Of a DNA stretch of 64,000 nucleotides, positions 27,202-37,362 are shown in pieces. The translations under genes were made by a program, and so were the position numbers. This DNA comes from Candidatus Binataceae bacterium. GTDB lineage: Bacteria; Desulfobacterota; Binatia; Binatales; Binataceae. The number at the start of each line of letters is the position of its first letter. Within the stretch, counting starts at the first letter, position 1. The DNA is taken from positions 918,059 to 982,058 of the forward strand of contig DASRHP010000012.1 in assembly GCA_035650475.1 (NCBI GenBank). Direction: 5' to 3'. A model generated the notes under the pieces. It was not told where the DNA came from, ran no database searches, and saw only the letters and a list, made by a program, of their open reading frames with translations.

Positions 27202-29487
27202 TCAGTCGGGGTCAGGAGCTGCGTCGCTTGGGCCGGCGTCGGTGGACTCGTCGTGCGCGAGCGCGAGGTCGAGCTGCGCGTCGTCGGCGGATGCCTGCAC
27301 GTTGGCCGCGGCCTCCTCGGCCGCCTCGGCGCGCTCCTCATTGTCGAGCAGCGCGTGCATCGTGTCGAGGTAACGCCTGACTTCGGCGGCCAGCTCGCGA
27401 TTCATCCCCTTGACCACCGCCAGCTCCTCGACGCTGGCCTGGCGAATCCGCCGCAAGCTGCCGAAATGCGTCAACAGGGCGCGCCGGCGCACCGGGCCGA
27501 CTCCTTCGATGTCGTCCAGCACCGAGCGCAGGCGCGCGCGCCTGCGCAGCTCGCGGTTGTAGGTGATGGCGAAGCGATGAGCCTCGTCGCGGATGCGGAC
27601 CAGAAGGAAGAGCGCGGTCGAGTTCTTCGGCAAAACGATCGGGTCTTTGCGGTTGGGCAGGAAGACGCGCTCCTCGGACTTGACCACCGAGCGCGCGCGC
27701 GGCGCGTTGAGCACGTGCTGCTTGGCGAGTCCGACCACGTCGATCTGGTCGAGCAGTTTGAATTCGCGCAATACCTCAAGCGCTACATTCAGTTGCCCTT
27801 TGCCGCCGTCGATCACCCACAGGTCGGGGTATTCGCCTTCGGCGACGGCGCGTTTGAGCCGGCGGCTCAGCACCTCGTACATGCTGGCGAAATCGTCCTG
27901 CCCCTCGACCGTGCGGATCCGGTAGCGGCGGTACAGTTCCTTGCGCGGCTCACCCTCGTCGAAGGTCGCCTGCGCCCCGACCACCATCGAGCCCTGCAAG
28001 TTGGAGATGTCGAAGCACTCGATGCGCTTGGGCGTGTTACGCAGATGGAGCCGCGCGCGCAGCTCTTCGAGCATTCGCTCGCGCGTGTTCTCGTTGTCGC
28101 GGCGCGCGGCGAAGCTCTGCCGCGCGTTGTCCATCGCCATCTCCAAAAGCCGCAGCTTTTCGCCGCGCTGGGGAACGAGGAACTCGACCTTCTTGCCGCG
28201 CCGTTCGCTGAGCAGTTCGGCGCGCGCCTCGGCGTCCTCCAGCGCGACCGGCACGATCACTTCGTCCGGGATGTTGCGGGCGCCGGAGTAGAATTGGGTG
28301 AGCAGGTCGGCGAGCACATCCTCGTCGGCGAACTCGAGGTCCTGGAAACTCCATCCCTGCGTGCTGGTGAGCTTGCCGCCGCGGACCATCAGGACGATCG
28401 CCTCAATAAAGCCGCCCTCGCGGTAGAGCCCGAAGACGTCCTGGTCGATGCCCCAGTGATGGAGCACGGTCTGGCGCTCGACCGTCTTTTCGATCGCCCG
28501 CACCTGGTCGCGCACGCGCGCGGCGTCCTCGAACTCCAACCGTTGCGCGTGCGTGCGCATCCGCTCGCGCATCTCCTTGAGCAGCTCCAGGTTGCGCCCT
28601 TCGAGCAGCATCTGGGCGGCCCGCAGATGGCCTTCGTACTCGGCGCGGTCAACGGGCAGACAGCACGGCCCCAGGCATCGCTTGATCTGGTACTCCAGGC
28701 ACGGGCGGGCGCGGTTTTTGAACACCGCGTCCGAACAGGTCCGGAGCGGGAAGACCTTGCGGATGACGTCGATGGTCTCGCGCAGGCCGTCGGCCGAACC
28801 GAAGGGGCCGAAGTATTTGCCGCCGTCGCGCACGATCCTGCGGGTGACCATGATCCGCGGCCAGGGATGATTGGTGATCTTGGCGCTGAGATACGACTTG
28901 TCGTCCTTGAGCCGGATGTTGTAGCGCGGGCGATACTGCTTGATCAGATTGTTTTCGAGTATGAGCGCTTCCTTTTCGCTGCGCGCGACCAGCACGTCGA
29001 AGTCGCGCACGCGGCGCATCAGAAACCGCACCTGGAAGCGGGTGTCGCCGCTCTCGCGGAAGTAGGCGCGCACACGCGCGCGCAGCGACTTGGCTTTGCC
29101 GACGTAGAGCACCTTGCCCGGCGCGCCGCTCGGGCTCGGCCGCTCGCGCAGCAGATAGACGCCCGGCTCTACGGGAATGGCGTCGAGCTTGCGCTCGAGC
29201 GCGGCGTCGGCGTCGGCCGCCACCGGCGTCTCGGCGCCGCCCCCGTCCGGCGGTGGGTAGCTGACCAGCGAGTCGAAGCGCCGGCGCTCGGCGGGCAGCA
29301 CCAGGCTGGCCTGCGCGCCGGCGCCGCCATCGCCGCCCGCAACGGAGTCAGCAGCATCGACCGCTCGCGACGGCGACGCTGCGGCCTGCTCCGCAGCGTC
29401 GCCGCCACGGGCGCGCTGATGCATCCCCTCCGCCGCACGCACCATCGCCGCCGCCGCGCGCCGGTCTCCGATTCGCTCTTTGGACAT
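27202..29487 (-). CDS. uvrC: Excinuclease ABC subunit C
   Basis: Nuclease that makes both incisions in nucleotide excision repair. The 761-residue protein has a low-complexity N-terminal extension of about 95 residues, the GIY-YIG domain (P-G-V-Y-L-L, V-L-Y-V-G-K-A-K), a Cys-rich cluster fitting the Fe-S site (C-S-D-A, C-L-E-Y, C-L-G-P-C), the UVR helix pair, the RNase H-like domain (D-I-S-N-L-Q-G, D-G-G-K-G-Q), HhH motifs and an acidic tail. UvrC is usually 600-650 residues. The start is set by a promoter directly upstream (ATG at 29487, TTG one codon before). Confidence 0.94.
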   Translation of the reverse strand: MSKERIGDRRAAAAMVRAAEGMHQRARGGDAAEQAAASPSRAVDAADSVAGGDGGAGAQASLVLPAERRRFDSLVSYPPPDGGGAETPVAADADAALERKLDAIPVEPGVYLLRERPSPSGAPGKVLYVGKAKSLRARVRAYFRESGDTRFQVRFLMRRVRDFDVLVARSEKEALILENNLIKQYRPRYNIRLKDDKSYLSAKITNHPWPRIMVTRRIVRDGGKYFGPFGSADGLRETIDVIRKVFPLRTCSDAVFKNRARPCLEYQIKRCLGPCCLPVDRAEYEGHLRAAQMLLEGRNLELLKEMRERMRTHAQRLEFEDAARVRDQVRAIEKTVERQTVLHHWGIDQDVFGLYREGGFIEAIVLMVRGGKLTSTQGWSFQDLEFADEDVLADLLTQFYSGARNIPDEVIVPVALEDAEARAELLSERRGKKVEFLVPQRGEKLRLLEMAMDNARQSFAARRDNENTRERMLEELRARLHLRNTPKRIECFDISNLQGSMVVGAQATFDEGEPRKELYRRYRIRTVEGQDDFASMYEVLSRRLKRAVAEGEYPDLWVIDGGKGQLNVALEVLREFKLLDQIDVVGLAKQHVLNAPRARSVVKSEERVFLPNRKDPIVLPKNSTALFLLVRIRDEAHRFAITYNRELRRRARLRSVLDDIEGVGPVRRRALLTHFGSLRRIRQASVEELAVVKGMNRELAAEVRRYLDTMHALLDNEERAEAAEEAAANVQASADDAQLDLALAHDESTDAGPSDAAPDPD

Positions 29488-29496
29488 CAATCGTGG

Positions 29497-29502
29497 ATTA
29501 TA
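29497..29502 (-). promoter_or_regulatory. Extended -10 promoter of uvrC
   Basis: On the minus strand TGGTATAAT is an extended -10 with a perfect TATAAT hexamer; no good -35 is seen. Its end lies only nine bases before the uvrC ATG, so transcription would begin at or within about three bases of the start codon, giving a leaderless mRNA. No Shine-Dalgarno precedes the ATG, which agrees. Confidence 0.6.
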
Positions 29503-29572
29503 CCATCATCACCGCTTCGGCCTGACCGGCTTTGGGCCGGCGCGCAGCGGCGGCCAAACGAGGGGTTTCATC

Positions 29573-30418
29573 ATGGGCAGATTGGACGGCAAAGTCGCGG
29601 TGATCACCGGCGCGGCCAGCGGGATGGGCCGCACGACGGCGGCGCGCTTCGCGGGCGAAGGCGCGGCGGTCGTGATCGCCGACCTCAACGAAGAAGGCGG
29701 CGCCGCCGCGGTGCGCGAGTGCAAGGAAAACGGCGGCCGCGCCGTGTTTCAGAAGACCGACGTAACTTCCGAAGCCGCGGTCAAGGCGATGGTCGAGCGG
29801 GCGGTCAGGGAGTTCGGCCGCCTCGACATCACTTTCAACAACGCCGGCCTGGGCGGCGCGCTCGGAAGTATCGAGCACACCACGGTCGAAGATTGGGATC
29901 GCACGCAGGCCGTCCTGTTGCGCGGGGTGTTCCTCGGGATGAAGCATTCGATTCCCGAGATGCGCAGGATCGGCGGCGGTTCCATCATATCGACAGCTTC
30001 GGTGGCCGGGCTCGCCGGCGGCCACGGTCCGCATTCTTACAGCGCGGCCAAGGCCGGCGTCATCAATCTCACGCGCTCGGTCGCGCTCGAAGCCGCCAAG
30101 GACAAGATCCGCGTCAACTGCATCTGCCCAGGCGGAATCAACACGCCGATTTTCAACTTCGTCTCGCAGGACCGCGAAATGATGGAAAAGCTGCTGGCGC
30201 GGCTCCATCCGCTCCAACGCGCCGGCCATGGCGAGGATATCGCCAACATGGCGCTCTTCCTAGCCAGCGACGAGTCGGAGTGGATAACGGGCGCCGCGAT
30301 GGTGGTTGACGGCGGGCTGACGGCGGGGCGCAACGTCTTCGCTGACCCCGACTTCGGCGGCGGGATGTACGCGCCGGCCAGCATCTACGCGGGCCCGTCC
30401 TTCGAGGTCAAGCGCTAG
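29573..30418 (+). CDS. SDR-family NAD(P)-dependent oxidoreductase
   Basis: This classical short-chain dehydrogenase has 281 residues. It has the cofactor motif T-G-A-A-S-G-M-G-R, the acidic residue in I-A-D-L that favours NAD, the N-N-A-G segment, the catalytic Ser, and Y-S-A-A-K. The final 30 residues (after V-V-D-G-G-L) form an extra tail rich in Gly, Tyr and Phe not typical of the family. The ATG follows GAGGGG. It is placed between uvrC and uvrB but on the opposite strand, with no apparent link to repair. Confidence 0.92.
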   Translation: MGRLDGKVAVITGAASGMGRTTAARFAGEGAAVVIADLNEEGGAAAVRECKENGGRAVFQKTDVTSEAAVKAMVERAVREFGRLDITFNNAGLGGALGSIEHTTVEDWDRTQAVLLRGVFLGMKHSIPEMRRIGGGSIISTASVAGLAGGHGPHSYSAAKAGVINLTRSVALEAAKDKIRVNCICPGGINTPIFNFVSQDREMMEKLLARLHPLQRAGHGEDIANMALFLASDESEWITGAAMVVDGGLTAGRNVFADPDFGGGMYAPASIYAGPSFEVKR

Positions 30419-30436
30419 GTGTCAGAAGCTGGCTTG

Positions 30437-30463
30437 GCGGAAATGCTTCGCTTCTCTCAGAAG
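30437..30463 (-). repeat. Degenerate interspersed repeat, partial copy C
   Basis: This 27-base segment matches 21 of 27 positions of the reverse complement of copy B (18493-18530), with the shared cores GCTT and CTCAG. It lies between the convergent ends of the SDR gene and uvrB, as copy A lies between convergent genes. Confidence 0.4.
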
Positions 30464-30464
30464 C

Positions 30465-32714
<2,250 letters not shown>

Positions 32715-32953
32715 GGCCGTTATTTTAGCAGGTGCGTCGAGCGGGCGGCGAACAGCGCCGCGCGCCTTTGCGCACAGCGCGCCATGCTGCATCCCGATGC
32801 GGTCGGCAAAACGCGGGGCTCCGCGAGATTGCGTACGGCAAACCGAACGATCCAGAATTTAACCGTCAGCCCGATTATTCCGTCCCGCTGATCTTGAACG
32901 CGCCGGCGGCCGGGCGGCACGCCGCCCGATCCGCGATCTCGCGAGGTGACCCG

Positions 32954-34075
32954 ATGAGCGCGCTTACGACGGTCGATTGGATTGGAATCGCGATCAACGC
33001 CGGCGTCTTCGTCGCCGCGCTGGCCGCCGGGTTCGCGCTGAGCGCGGCGGCGCTCTCGCTGATGCGCCGGCTGGCGGCGCGTACGCAAAGCACGCTGGAC
33101 GACTCTCTCGCCCGGCACTGCGCCGGTCCGCTACGACTGATGCTCCCGCTGCTCGCGCTGGACCTCGTGCTGCCTTCGCTCGCGATACCTCCGGCCGTGG
33201 ACAATCCGGTCCGCCACGTAATCGGCCTACTGCTGATCTACGCCGTCGCGTGGCTGACGATCAGGCTGGGCTCGGTTGTCGAAGACCTCCTGGTCGAGCG
33301 GTTTCGTGTCGATGTGAAAGACAATCTCAAGGCGCGGCGGATACGCACGCAGTTCGTGGTCTTCAAACGGGTGTTGACCCTGGTGGTGACGATTATCGCG
33401 GCGGGAGTCGCGCTGACCACTTTCGACTGGGCGCGGACGATCGGCACCAGCGTCCTGGCCTCCGCCGGGATCCTCGGCCTAGCCGGCTCGCTGGCCGCGC
33501 GGCCGACGATCGAGAACCTGGTCGCCGGGCTTCAGATCGCCCTGACTGAACCGATCCGGCTCGAAGACGTCGTGATTGCCGACAACGAGTGGGGATGGAT
33601 CGAGGAAATCACCACGACCTACGTCGTGATGCGCACCTGGGACCTGCGCCGGCTGCTCCTGCCCATCTCCTATTTCATCAAGACGCCCTTCCAAAACTGG
33701 ACCCGGCAGAGCGCCGACCTGCTCGCCTACGTTTACCTCAACCTCGATTACCGCACGCCAATCGAGCCGCTGCGCCAGGAATTCACGCGGATACTCGAGG
33801 CAAGTCCGCGATGGGACCGCAAGGTGTGCGTGCTGCAAGTGACGGACGCTACCGAGCGCACGATCCAGATCCGCGCCCTGGCGAGCGCCGCCGACTCGTC
33901 GCTGGCGTGGGACCTCAGGTGCGAGGTGCGCGAGAAACTTATCGACTTCATCCAGCGCAACTACCCCCATGTTCTGCCGCGGGCGCGGGCCGAGCTCGAC
34001 GGCGAACTCAACACCCGCGTGCTCGCACCCGACGGTCTGCGGCAGTCGCAGCCTCAGGGTGGACCCGCGTTGTGA
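32954..34075 (+). CDS. MscS-family mechanosensitive ion channel
   Basis: This 373-residue inner-membrane protein has four predicted helices, the pore-lining helix with A-S-A-G-I-L-G-L-A-G-S-L-A-A, and the cytoplasmic beta domain P-I-R-L-E-D-V-V-I-A-D-N-E-W-G. These features define small-conductance mechanosensitive channels that release solutes on osmotic downshift. The ATG follows GAGGTGA; an open frame continues upstream without family sequence. The gene is divergent from uvrB across 239 bases, whose mscS-proximal part contains a short CGGGCGG/CCGCCCG hairpin. Confidence 0.9.
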   Translation: MSALTTVDWIGIAINAGVFVAALAAGFALSAAALSLMRRLAARTQSTLDDSLARHCAGPLRLMLPLLALDLVLPSLAIPPAVDNPVRHVIGLLLIYAVAWLTIRLGSVVEDLLVERFRVDVKDNLKARRIRTQFVVFKRVLTLVVTIIAAGVALTTFDWARTIGTSVLASAGILGLAGSLAARPTIENLVAGLQIALTEPIRLEDVVIADNEWGWIEEITTTYVVMRTWDLRRLLLPISYFIKTPFQNWTRQSADLLAYVYLNLDYRTPIEPLRQEFTRILEASPRWDRKVCVLQVTDATERTIQIRALASAADSSLAWDLRCEVREKLIDFIQRNYPHVLPRARAELDGELNTRVLAPDGLRQSQPQGGPAL

Positions 34076-34400
34076 GCGCGCCGAACAGCCGATCAAGTCT
34101 GACGCCTGGATGGAAAAGCCCACCTCGAAGGTAGTTGCGCTGTTGACGCGTTCGGCGAAAAATCGGCGAATGCCCAGTTGAAGGTATCGTCGTTGCACCA
34201 ATTACGGTGGCGCGTTGCACCTTTGCGTATTGCCCAAGTCTGGTCCGTCCATCTTTTGCCCGTTTGATCAGGCAAAAACGAGCACCGCGACGGCCAAATT
34301 GAGTGGCATCGGCCATGCTTTTGACGACAGAGTCGTTGTCGCTTCGTCAGGAATGATTCCCGGGGCCCAGCGGCGACCGGGGAGGAGGCAAAAACCTATT
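34076..34400. other. Intergenic spacer with no recognised gene
   Basis: These 325 bases are lower in GC than the surroundings and contain two copies of GTTGCACC about 20 bases apart near 34193-34222. They must hold the promoter of the histidine-rich protein gene, but no convincing -35/-10 pair could be chosen. No tRNA or small RNA is evident. Confidence 0.5.
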
Positions 34401-35159
34401 ATGAGGAGAATGCTGAAAGAACTGCTGATGGCTGCAGTGCTGACCTTGGCCGCAGCACCGGCGATGGCGCAGTCAAACGCCCTTCAGAACTACTACGGCT
34501 TTCTCGCACAGCATCCAGAGCTACAAAACGCGTTGACTGGTAACCCGAGCCTCTACCGCAGCCCGGGCTTCATGACCCAGCATCCGACCCTTTGGTCGTA
34601 CCTCCAGCAGAACCCGAGCGCCTACCAGGCGATGCTCGCCAAAGCGCCATCCTATCGTCCGGACGGCAACGCCTACGCGCTCGCTAATTTTCTCCATTCC
34701 CATCCGCAGGTGGACCAAGCCTTGGCAGTGAATCCCGCGCTATCGACTGACCCTACCTTCCTCGCGCGGCACCCCAATTTCAGGCGTTTCCTGCAAAAGC
34801 ATCCGGCCGTGCAGCGCCAGATGGCCGCTCGTGGGTGGAGCTTCAATCAGTGGCAGCGCTATCATCGATGGCAAGAGCGTAGCCAGTGGCGCGACGCCGA
34901 CGATTGGAGCGATCGCGACTGGCGCGACCAATGGAGGCGTCAGCGCGCCCTCGAACAGGCTGAGGAACGCGAGGAGCATGAGGAGTTCGAGGAGCATGAG
35001 CATCACGACCACGGCAAACACCTCGGCTGGTACAAGCATCACGGCAAGCACCGCGACGACGGTGACGACGATGCGCCGGGCGCGGCGAACTACGCTTGGC
35101 ACCACGGCCATCACGGCGGCCATGCGCACCACGGGCATCACGGACACGACATGGATTGA
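34401..35159 (+). CDS. Secreted histidine-rich HP/NP-repeat protein, function unknown
   Basis: This 252-residue protein has a clear signal peptide (cleavage after A-M-A, residue 23). Four 23-residue-type units start at F34, F57, F97 and F120, each with His-Pro four residues in and a second Asn-Pro or His-Pro exactly ten residues later; 17 residues are inserted between units two and three. A Trp/Arg-rich and then acidic region follows (about 144-205), then a C-terminal tail with many H-H-G and H-G-H runs, likely to bind Zn, Ni or Cu. The gene stands alone between a weak-spacer region and a strong terminator. I do not recognise a named family. Confidence 0.8.
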   Translation: MRRMLKELLMAAVLTLAAAPAMAQSNALQNYYGFLAQHPELQNALTGNPSLYRSPGFMTQHPTLWSYLQQNPSAYQAMLAKAPSYRPDGNAYALANFLHSHPQVDQALAVNPALSTDPTFLARHPNFRRFLQKHPAVQRQMAARGWSFNQWQRYHRWQERSQWRDADDWSDRDWRDQWRRQRALEQAEEREEHEEFEEHEHHDHGKHLGWYKHHGKHRDDGDDDAPGAANYAWHHGHHGGHAHHGHHGHDMD

Positions 35160-35228
35160 AGGGCAGCTTTTCCCGCCGGCACGTTGAAGTGCTGAGAGAG
35201 AAGGGCCAAAGCTCAAGGTCTCGGCTGA

Positions 35229-35265
35229 AGGCCGGGCCGGCGATGAGCCGGTCCGGCCTTTCTCT
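35229..35265 (+). terminator. Terminator after the histidine-rich protein gene
   Basis: A 13-pair stem with one G-T wobble (AGGCCGGGCCGGC against GCCGGTCCGGCCT, loop GATGA) is followed by TTTCTCT. It lies 70 bases past the stop and makes the gene monocistronic. Confidence 0.85.
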
Positions 35266-35429
35266 ATGCTGACTTGGCATTTTCAAGAGGCTGCACAGAT
35301 TCACCGGGCCCGTCGATTTGAACGAAATCACGCCCAAAATGCGCCAATGTTTTCGCTAGCGACTCGCTAATAACAAATTCGACGCAAGTGAAAACACAAC
35401 GATTGTTAGAATTAAGTTGCTCCAAATTG

Positions 35430-35459
35430 TTGCAATACACCCGAAGCGCTCCCTATATT
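35430..35459 (+). promoter_or_regulatory. Sigma-70-type promoter for the Pal-like lipoprotein gene
   Basis: TTGCAA (35430-35435), an 18-base spacer and TATATT (35454-35459) form the best promoter in an AT-richer island of about 130 bases. Transcription would start near 35466, leaving a leader of about 165 bases before the ATG at 35630. Confidence 0.6.
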
Positions 35460-35629
35460 TTTAGCGGCGTATCGCTGGGTGCAGCGCCGAAGCCGGCGCC
35501 TTCGCTCACAGCTCGCTGAGGCCAGCATCAGTTCCGGGGCGGCTTCGACTTGGTTCAGTGGCGCGCTGAACGGGTTTATTCGGGCCGCGCCGACGTCCTT
35601 CAGCGCCCGGACCACGGAAAGGAAGGGTT

Positions 35630-36295
35630 ATGGCAGGGAGAAGTCGAGGAAAGGGGATTGTGGCCCTGTGCCTAGCAGCCTCCGTTGGCTTGGCGGGCTG
35701 CGGGATGACGCAGGAGCAAAAGGACTACACGATCTATGGGGCCGTGGCCGGCGCCGCCCTTATCGGCGGCGGTATCGGTGGCGGAGTTTACGCCGCCGAT
35801 AACAGCGATAACTGGCCCGCGATCCCGGCCGGGATCGTCGGTGGCGCAATCATCGGCGGAATCATCGGGTACCTGATGGCGCCCGCGCCGCCGCCTCCGC
35901 CACCCCCTCCCCCGCCGCCGCCTCCTCCGCCTCCGCCGCCGCCTCCACCAGCGCCGGAGAAGTTGATCCTGCGTGGCGTGCATTTCGACTTTGACAAGTC
36001 CAACATCCGTCCGCAGGACGCCGCGGTGCTGGACGAGGCCGCCGACATCCTCAAGGCGCATCCGAACGTGAACGTCAACGTAAACGGCTACTGCGATGCG
36101 ATCGGCACGGTGCGCTATAATCAGAAGCTGTCCGAGCGGCGCGCGGACGCGGTCGTCAAGTACCTGGCCGACCACGGCGTCGCTGAGAGCCGGCTGATTC
36201 CGCACGGCTACGGCAAGACGCACTTCGTGGCGACCAACTCGACGCCCGAAGGGCGCGCCCAAAACCGGCGAGTCGAGCTGGTGCCAATCCAGTAG
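35630..36295 (+). CDS. Pal/OmpA-type peptidoglycan-associated lipoprotein
   Basis: This 221-residue protein starts with a lipoprotein signal (G-L-A-G-C, Cys24), then a glycine-zipper-like region (G-A-V-A-G-A-A-L-I-G-G-G, G-G-A-I-I-G-G-I-I-G). A linker with 21 consecutive prolines follows, encoded by mixed CCN codons. The C-terminal OmpA domain has V-H-F-D-F-D-K-S-N-I, L-S-E-R-R-A and N-R-R-V-E-L, which bind peptidoglycan. It should anchor the outer membrane to the wall. The usual tol neighbours are absent. The linker would need elongation factor P. Confidence 0.9.
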   Translation: MAGRSRGKGIVALCLAASVGLAGCGMTQEQKDYTIYGAVAGAALIGGGIGGGVYAADNSDNWPAIPAGIVGGAIIGGIIGYLMAPAPPPPPPPPPPPPPPPPPPPPPAPEKLILRGVHFDFDKSNIRPQDAAVLDEAADILKAHPNVNVNVNGYCDAIGTVRYNQKLSERRADAVVKYLADHGVAESRLIPHGYGKTHFVATNSTPEGRAQNRRVELVPIQ

Positions 36296-36317
36296 ACGCA
36301 GCCAGCTAACCATGGAC

Positions 36318-36350
36318 GGCGGCCGCAGCCCAATTTGGGCTGCGGCCGCC
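36318..36350 (+). terminator. Strong hairpin after the Pal-like gene
   Basis: Arms of 14 perfect pairs (GGCGGCCGCAGCCC and its complement) enclose the loop AATTT, 23 bases past the stop. No T-tract follows, so it may act with Rho, protect the 3' end, or be an imperfect terminator. Confidence 0.6.
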
Positions 36351-36490
36351 GCCGTACCGCGGCTGACCGGCGTGTGCGTCCGCTTCCCTCCAACGTCCCT
36401 GGCGCACCGGATTGACATGCCCAGGCGGCGTGGCTCCGCCTTCGGTTTACAGCGCGATTCTTCGCTTACGCGGGCTTGAGGCTGTACCTC

Positions 36491-36518
36491 TTTACAGAGC
36501 TTCGCGGCGCGCAATAAT
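36491..36518 (+). promoter_or_regulatory. Promoter of the secreted-protein gene
   Basis: TTTACA (36491-36496), a 16-base spacer and AATAAT (36513-36518) lie 31 bases before the ATG at 36550, giving a leader of about 25 bases that contains a GGGGGG ribosome site. Confidence 0.55.
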
Positions 36519-36549
36519 TGTCGTGCAACCGGAGTTTCGGGGGGCGTCT

Positions 36550-37260
36550 ATGGGCTATGTTTGGCGGGGATGCACGAGGGCCTTTTCGACAGCCGTCGGC
36601 ATGATCGCACTCGACCTGTTCCTGCTTCCACTCGCCGCAACAGCGCAGTCGCTGCTACCTCACCCCCCCTCGGCCCCAGCTGCGGCGCCAACCTCGGCAG
36701 CATCCACGAAGCCGACAGTCCCAGGCGCCTCGATCATGGTGCCCGCCGCCGCAACGGCCCGCTCTTCATCGACTGTCGCGATGACCGGCGCAACTTCGCC
36801 CGCCCTTCCCTCTGGATCTCAACCCGCCCCCAACGCTTCCGCTGCCAAGGCGGTGCTTAAGGGCGTGGACGGCCAGAGTATGGCGGCGACCGCCGAGAAG
36901 CTCAGTCCTCTGATGATGCGCGCGCTCAAGCAGTTCGAGATCGCCAAGGCCTCGTTCGCCGGCTTCTGCGAGGACTGGCATCGCAAGCTCGCCGAGCGCG
37001 AGGCAGACAACCTCGCCCACATCACTTGGAAGCTTCAAAACGGGATGGAGACCGGCACCTATGTCGGCTATGGCCCGATCGAAAGCTGCACCTGCAAGCA
37101 GGCGCACAACGGCGTACCAATTGGCGAACTGACCTACAAGGAGTTGGACAACACGCTAACCGGCAAGACAATCGAGGAGGCCTTGCACGCCAAGCCCTCG
37201 GTGACCACAGTCCCCACGCGCGAGATCTTCAGTTGGGACAAGGGCAAGTGGTACTACTGA
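36550..37260 (+). CDS. Secreted protein of unknown function
   Basis: This 236-residue protein has a signal peptide (hydrophobic core near residues 15-30, cleavage after A-T-A). An Ala/Pro/Ser/Thr-rich linker of about 80 residues precedes a C-terminal domain of about 130 residues containing F-C-E-D-W-H-R-K-L and C-T-C-K. The domain has three cysteines and many charged helices; I do not recognise it. The gene has its own promoter and a very strong terminator, so it is transcribed alone. Confidence 0.75.
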   Translation: MGYVWRGCTRAFSTAVGMIALDLFLLPLAATAQSLLPHPPSAPAAAPTSAASTKPTVPGASIMVPAAATARSSSTVAMTGATSPALPSGSQPAPNASAAKAVLKGVDGQSMAATAEKLSPLMMRALKQFEIAKASFAGFCEDWHRKLAEREADNLAHITWKLQNGMETGTYVGYGPIESCTCKQAHNGVPIGELTYKELDNTLTGKTIEEALHAKPSVTTVPTREIFSWDKGKWYY

Positions 37261-37292
37261 AGTGCCTATCCGCCCTTGCGGCAAGGGCAAAG

Positions 37293-37327
37293 GCGGCCGG
37301 CTCCGACGAGCCGGCCGCTTTTTTTTT
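37293..37327 (+). terminator. Rho-independent terminator
   Basis: An 11-pair perfect stem (GCGGCCGGCTC and its complement, loop CGAC) is followed by nine T. It ends the secreted-protein transcript and separates it from the convergent acyl-CoA dehydrogenase gene. Confidence 0.95.
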
Positions 37328-37362
37328 CGATTCCCAAATGGTCGTCGGCGCCGCGCGCGCGT

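Noticed and set aside
26830-30309. Plus-strand open frame of 1159 codons
   Set aside because: It crosses the M48 gene, all of uvrC in antisense and the SDR gene in wrong frames. Composition is Arg/Ala/His-rich without domains; it is an effect of high GC.
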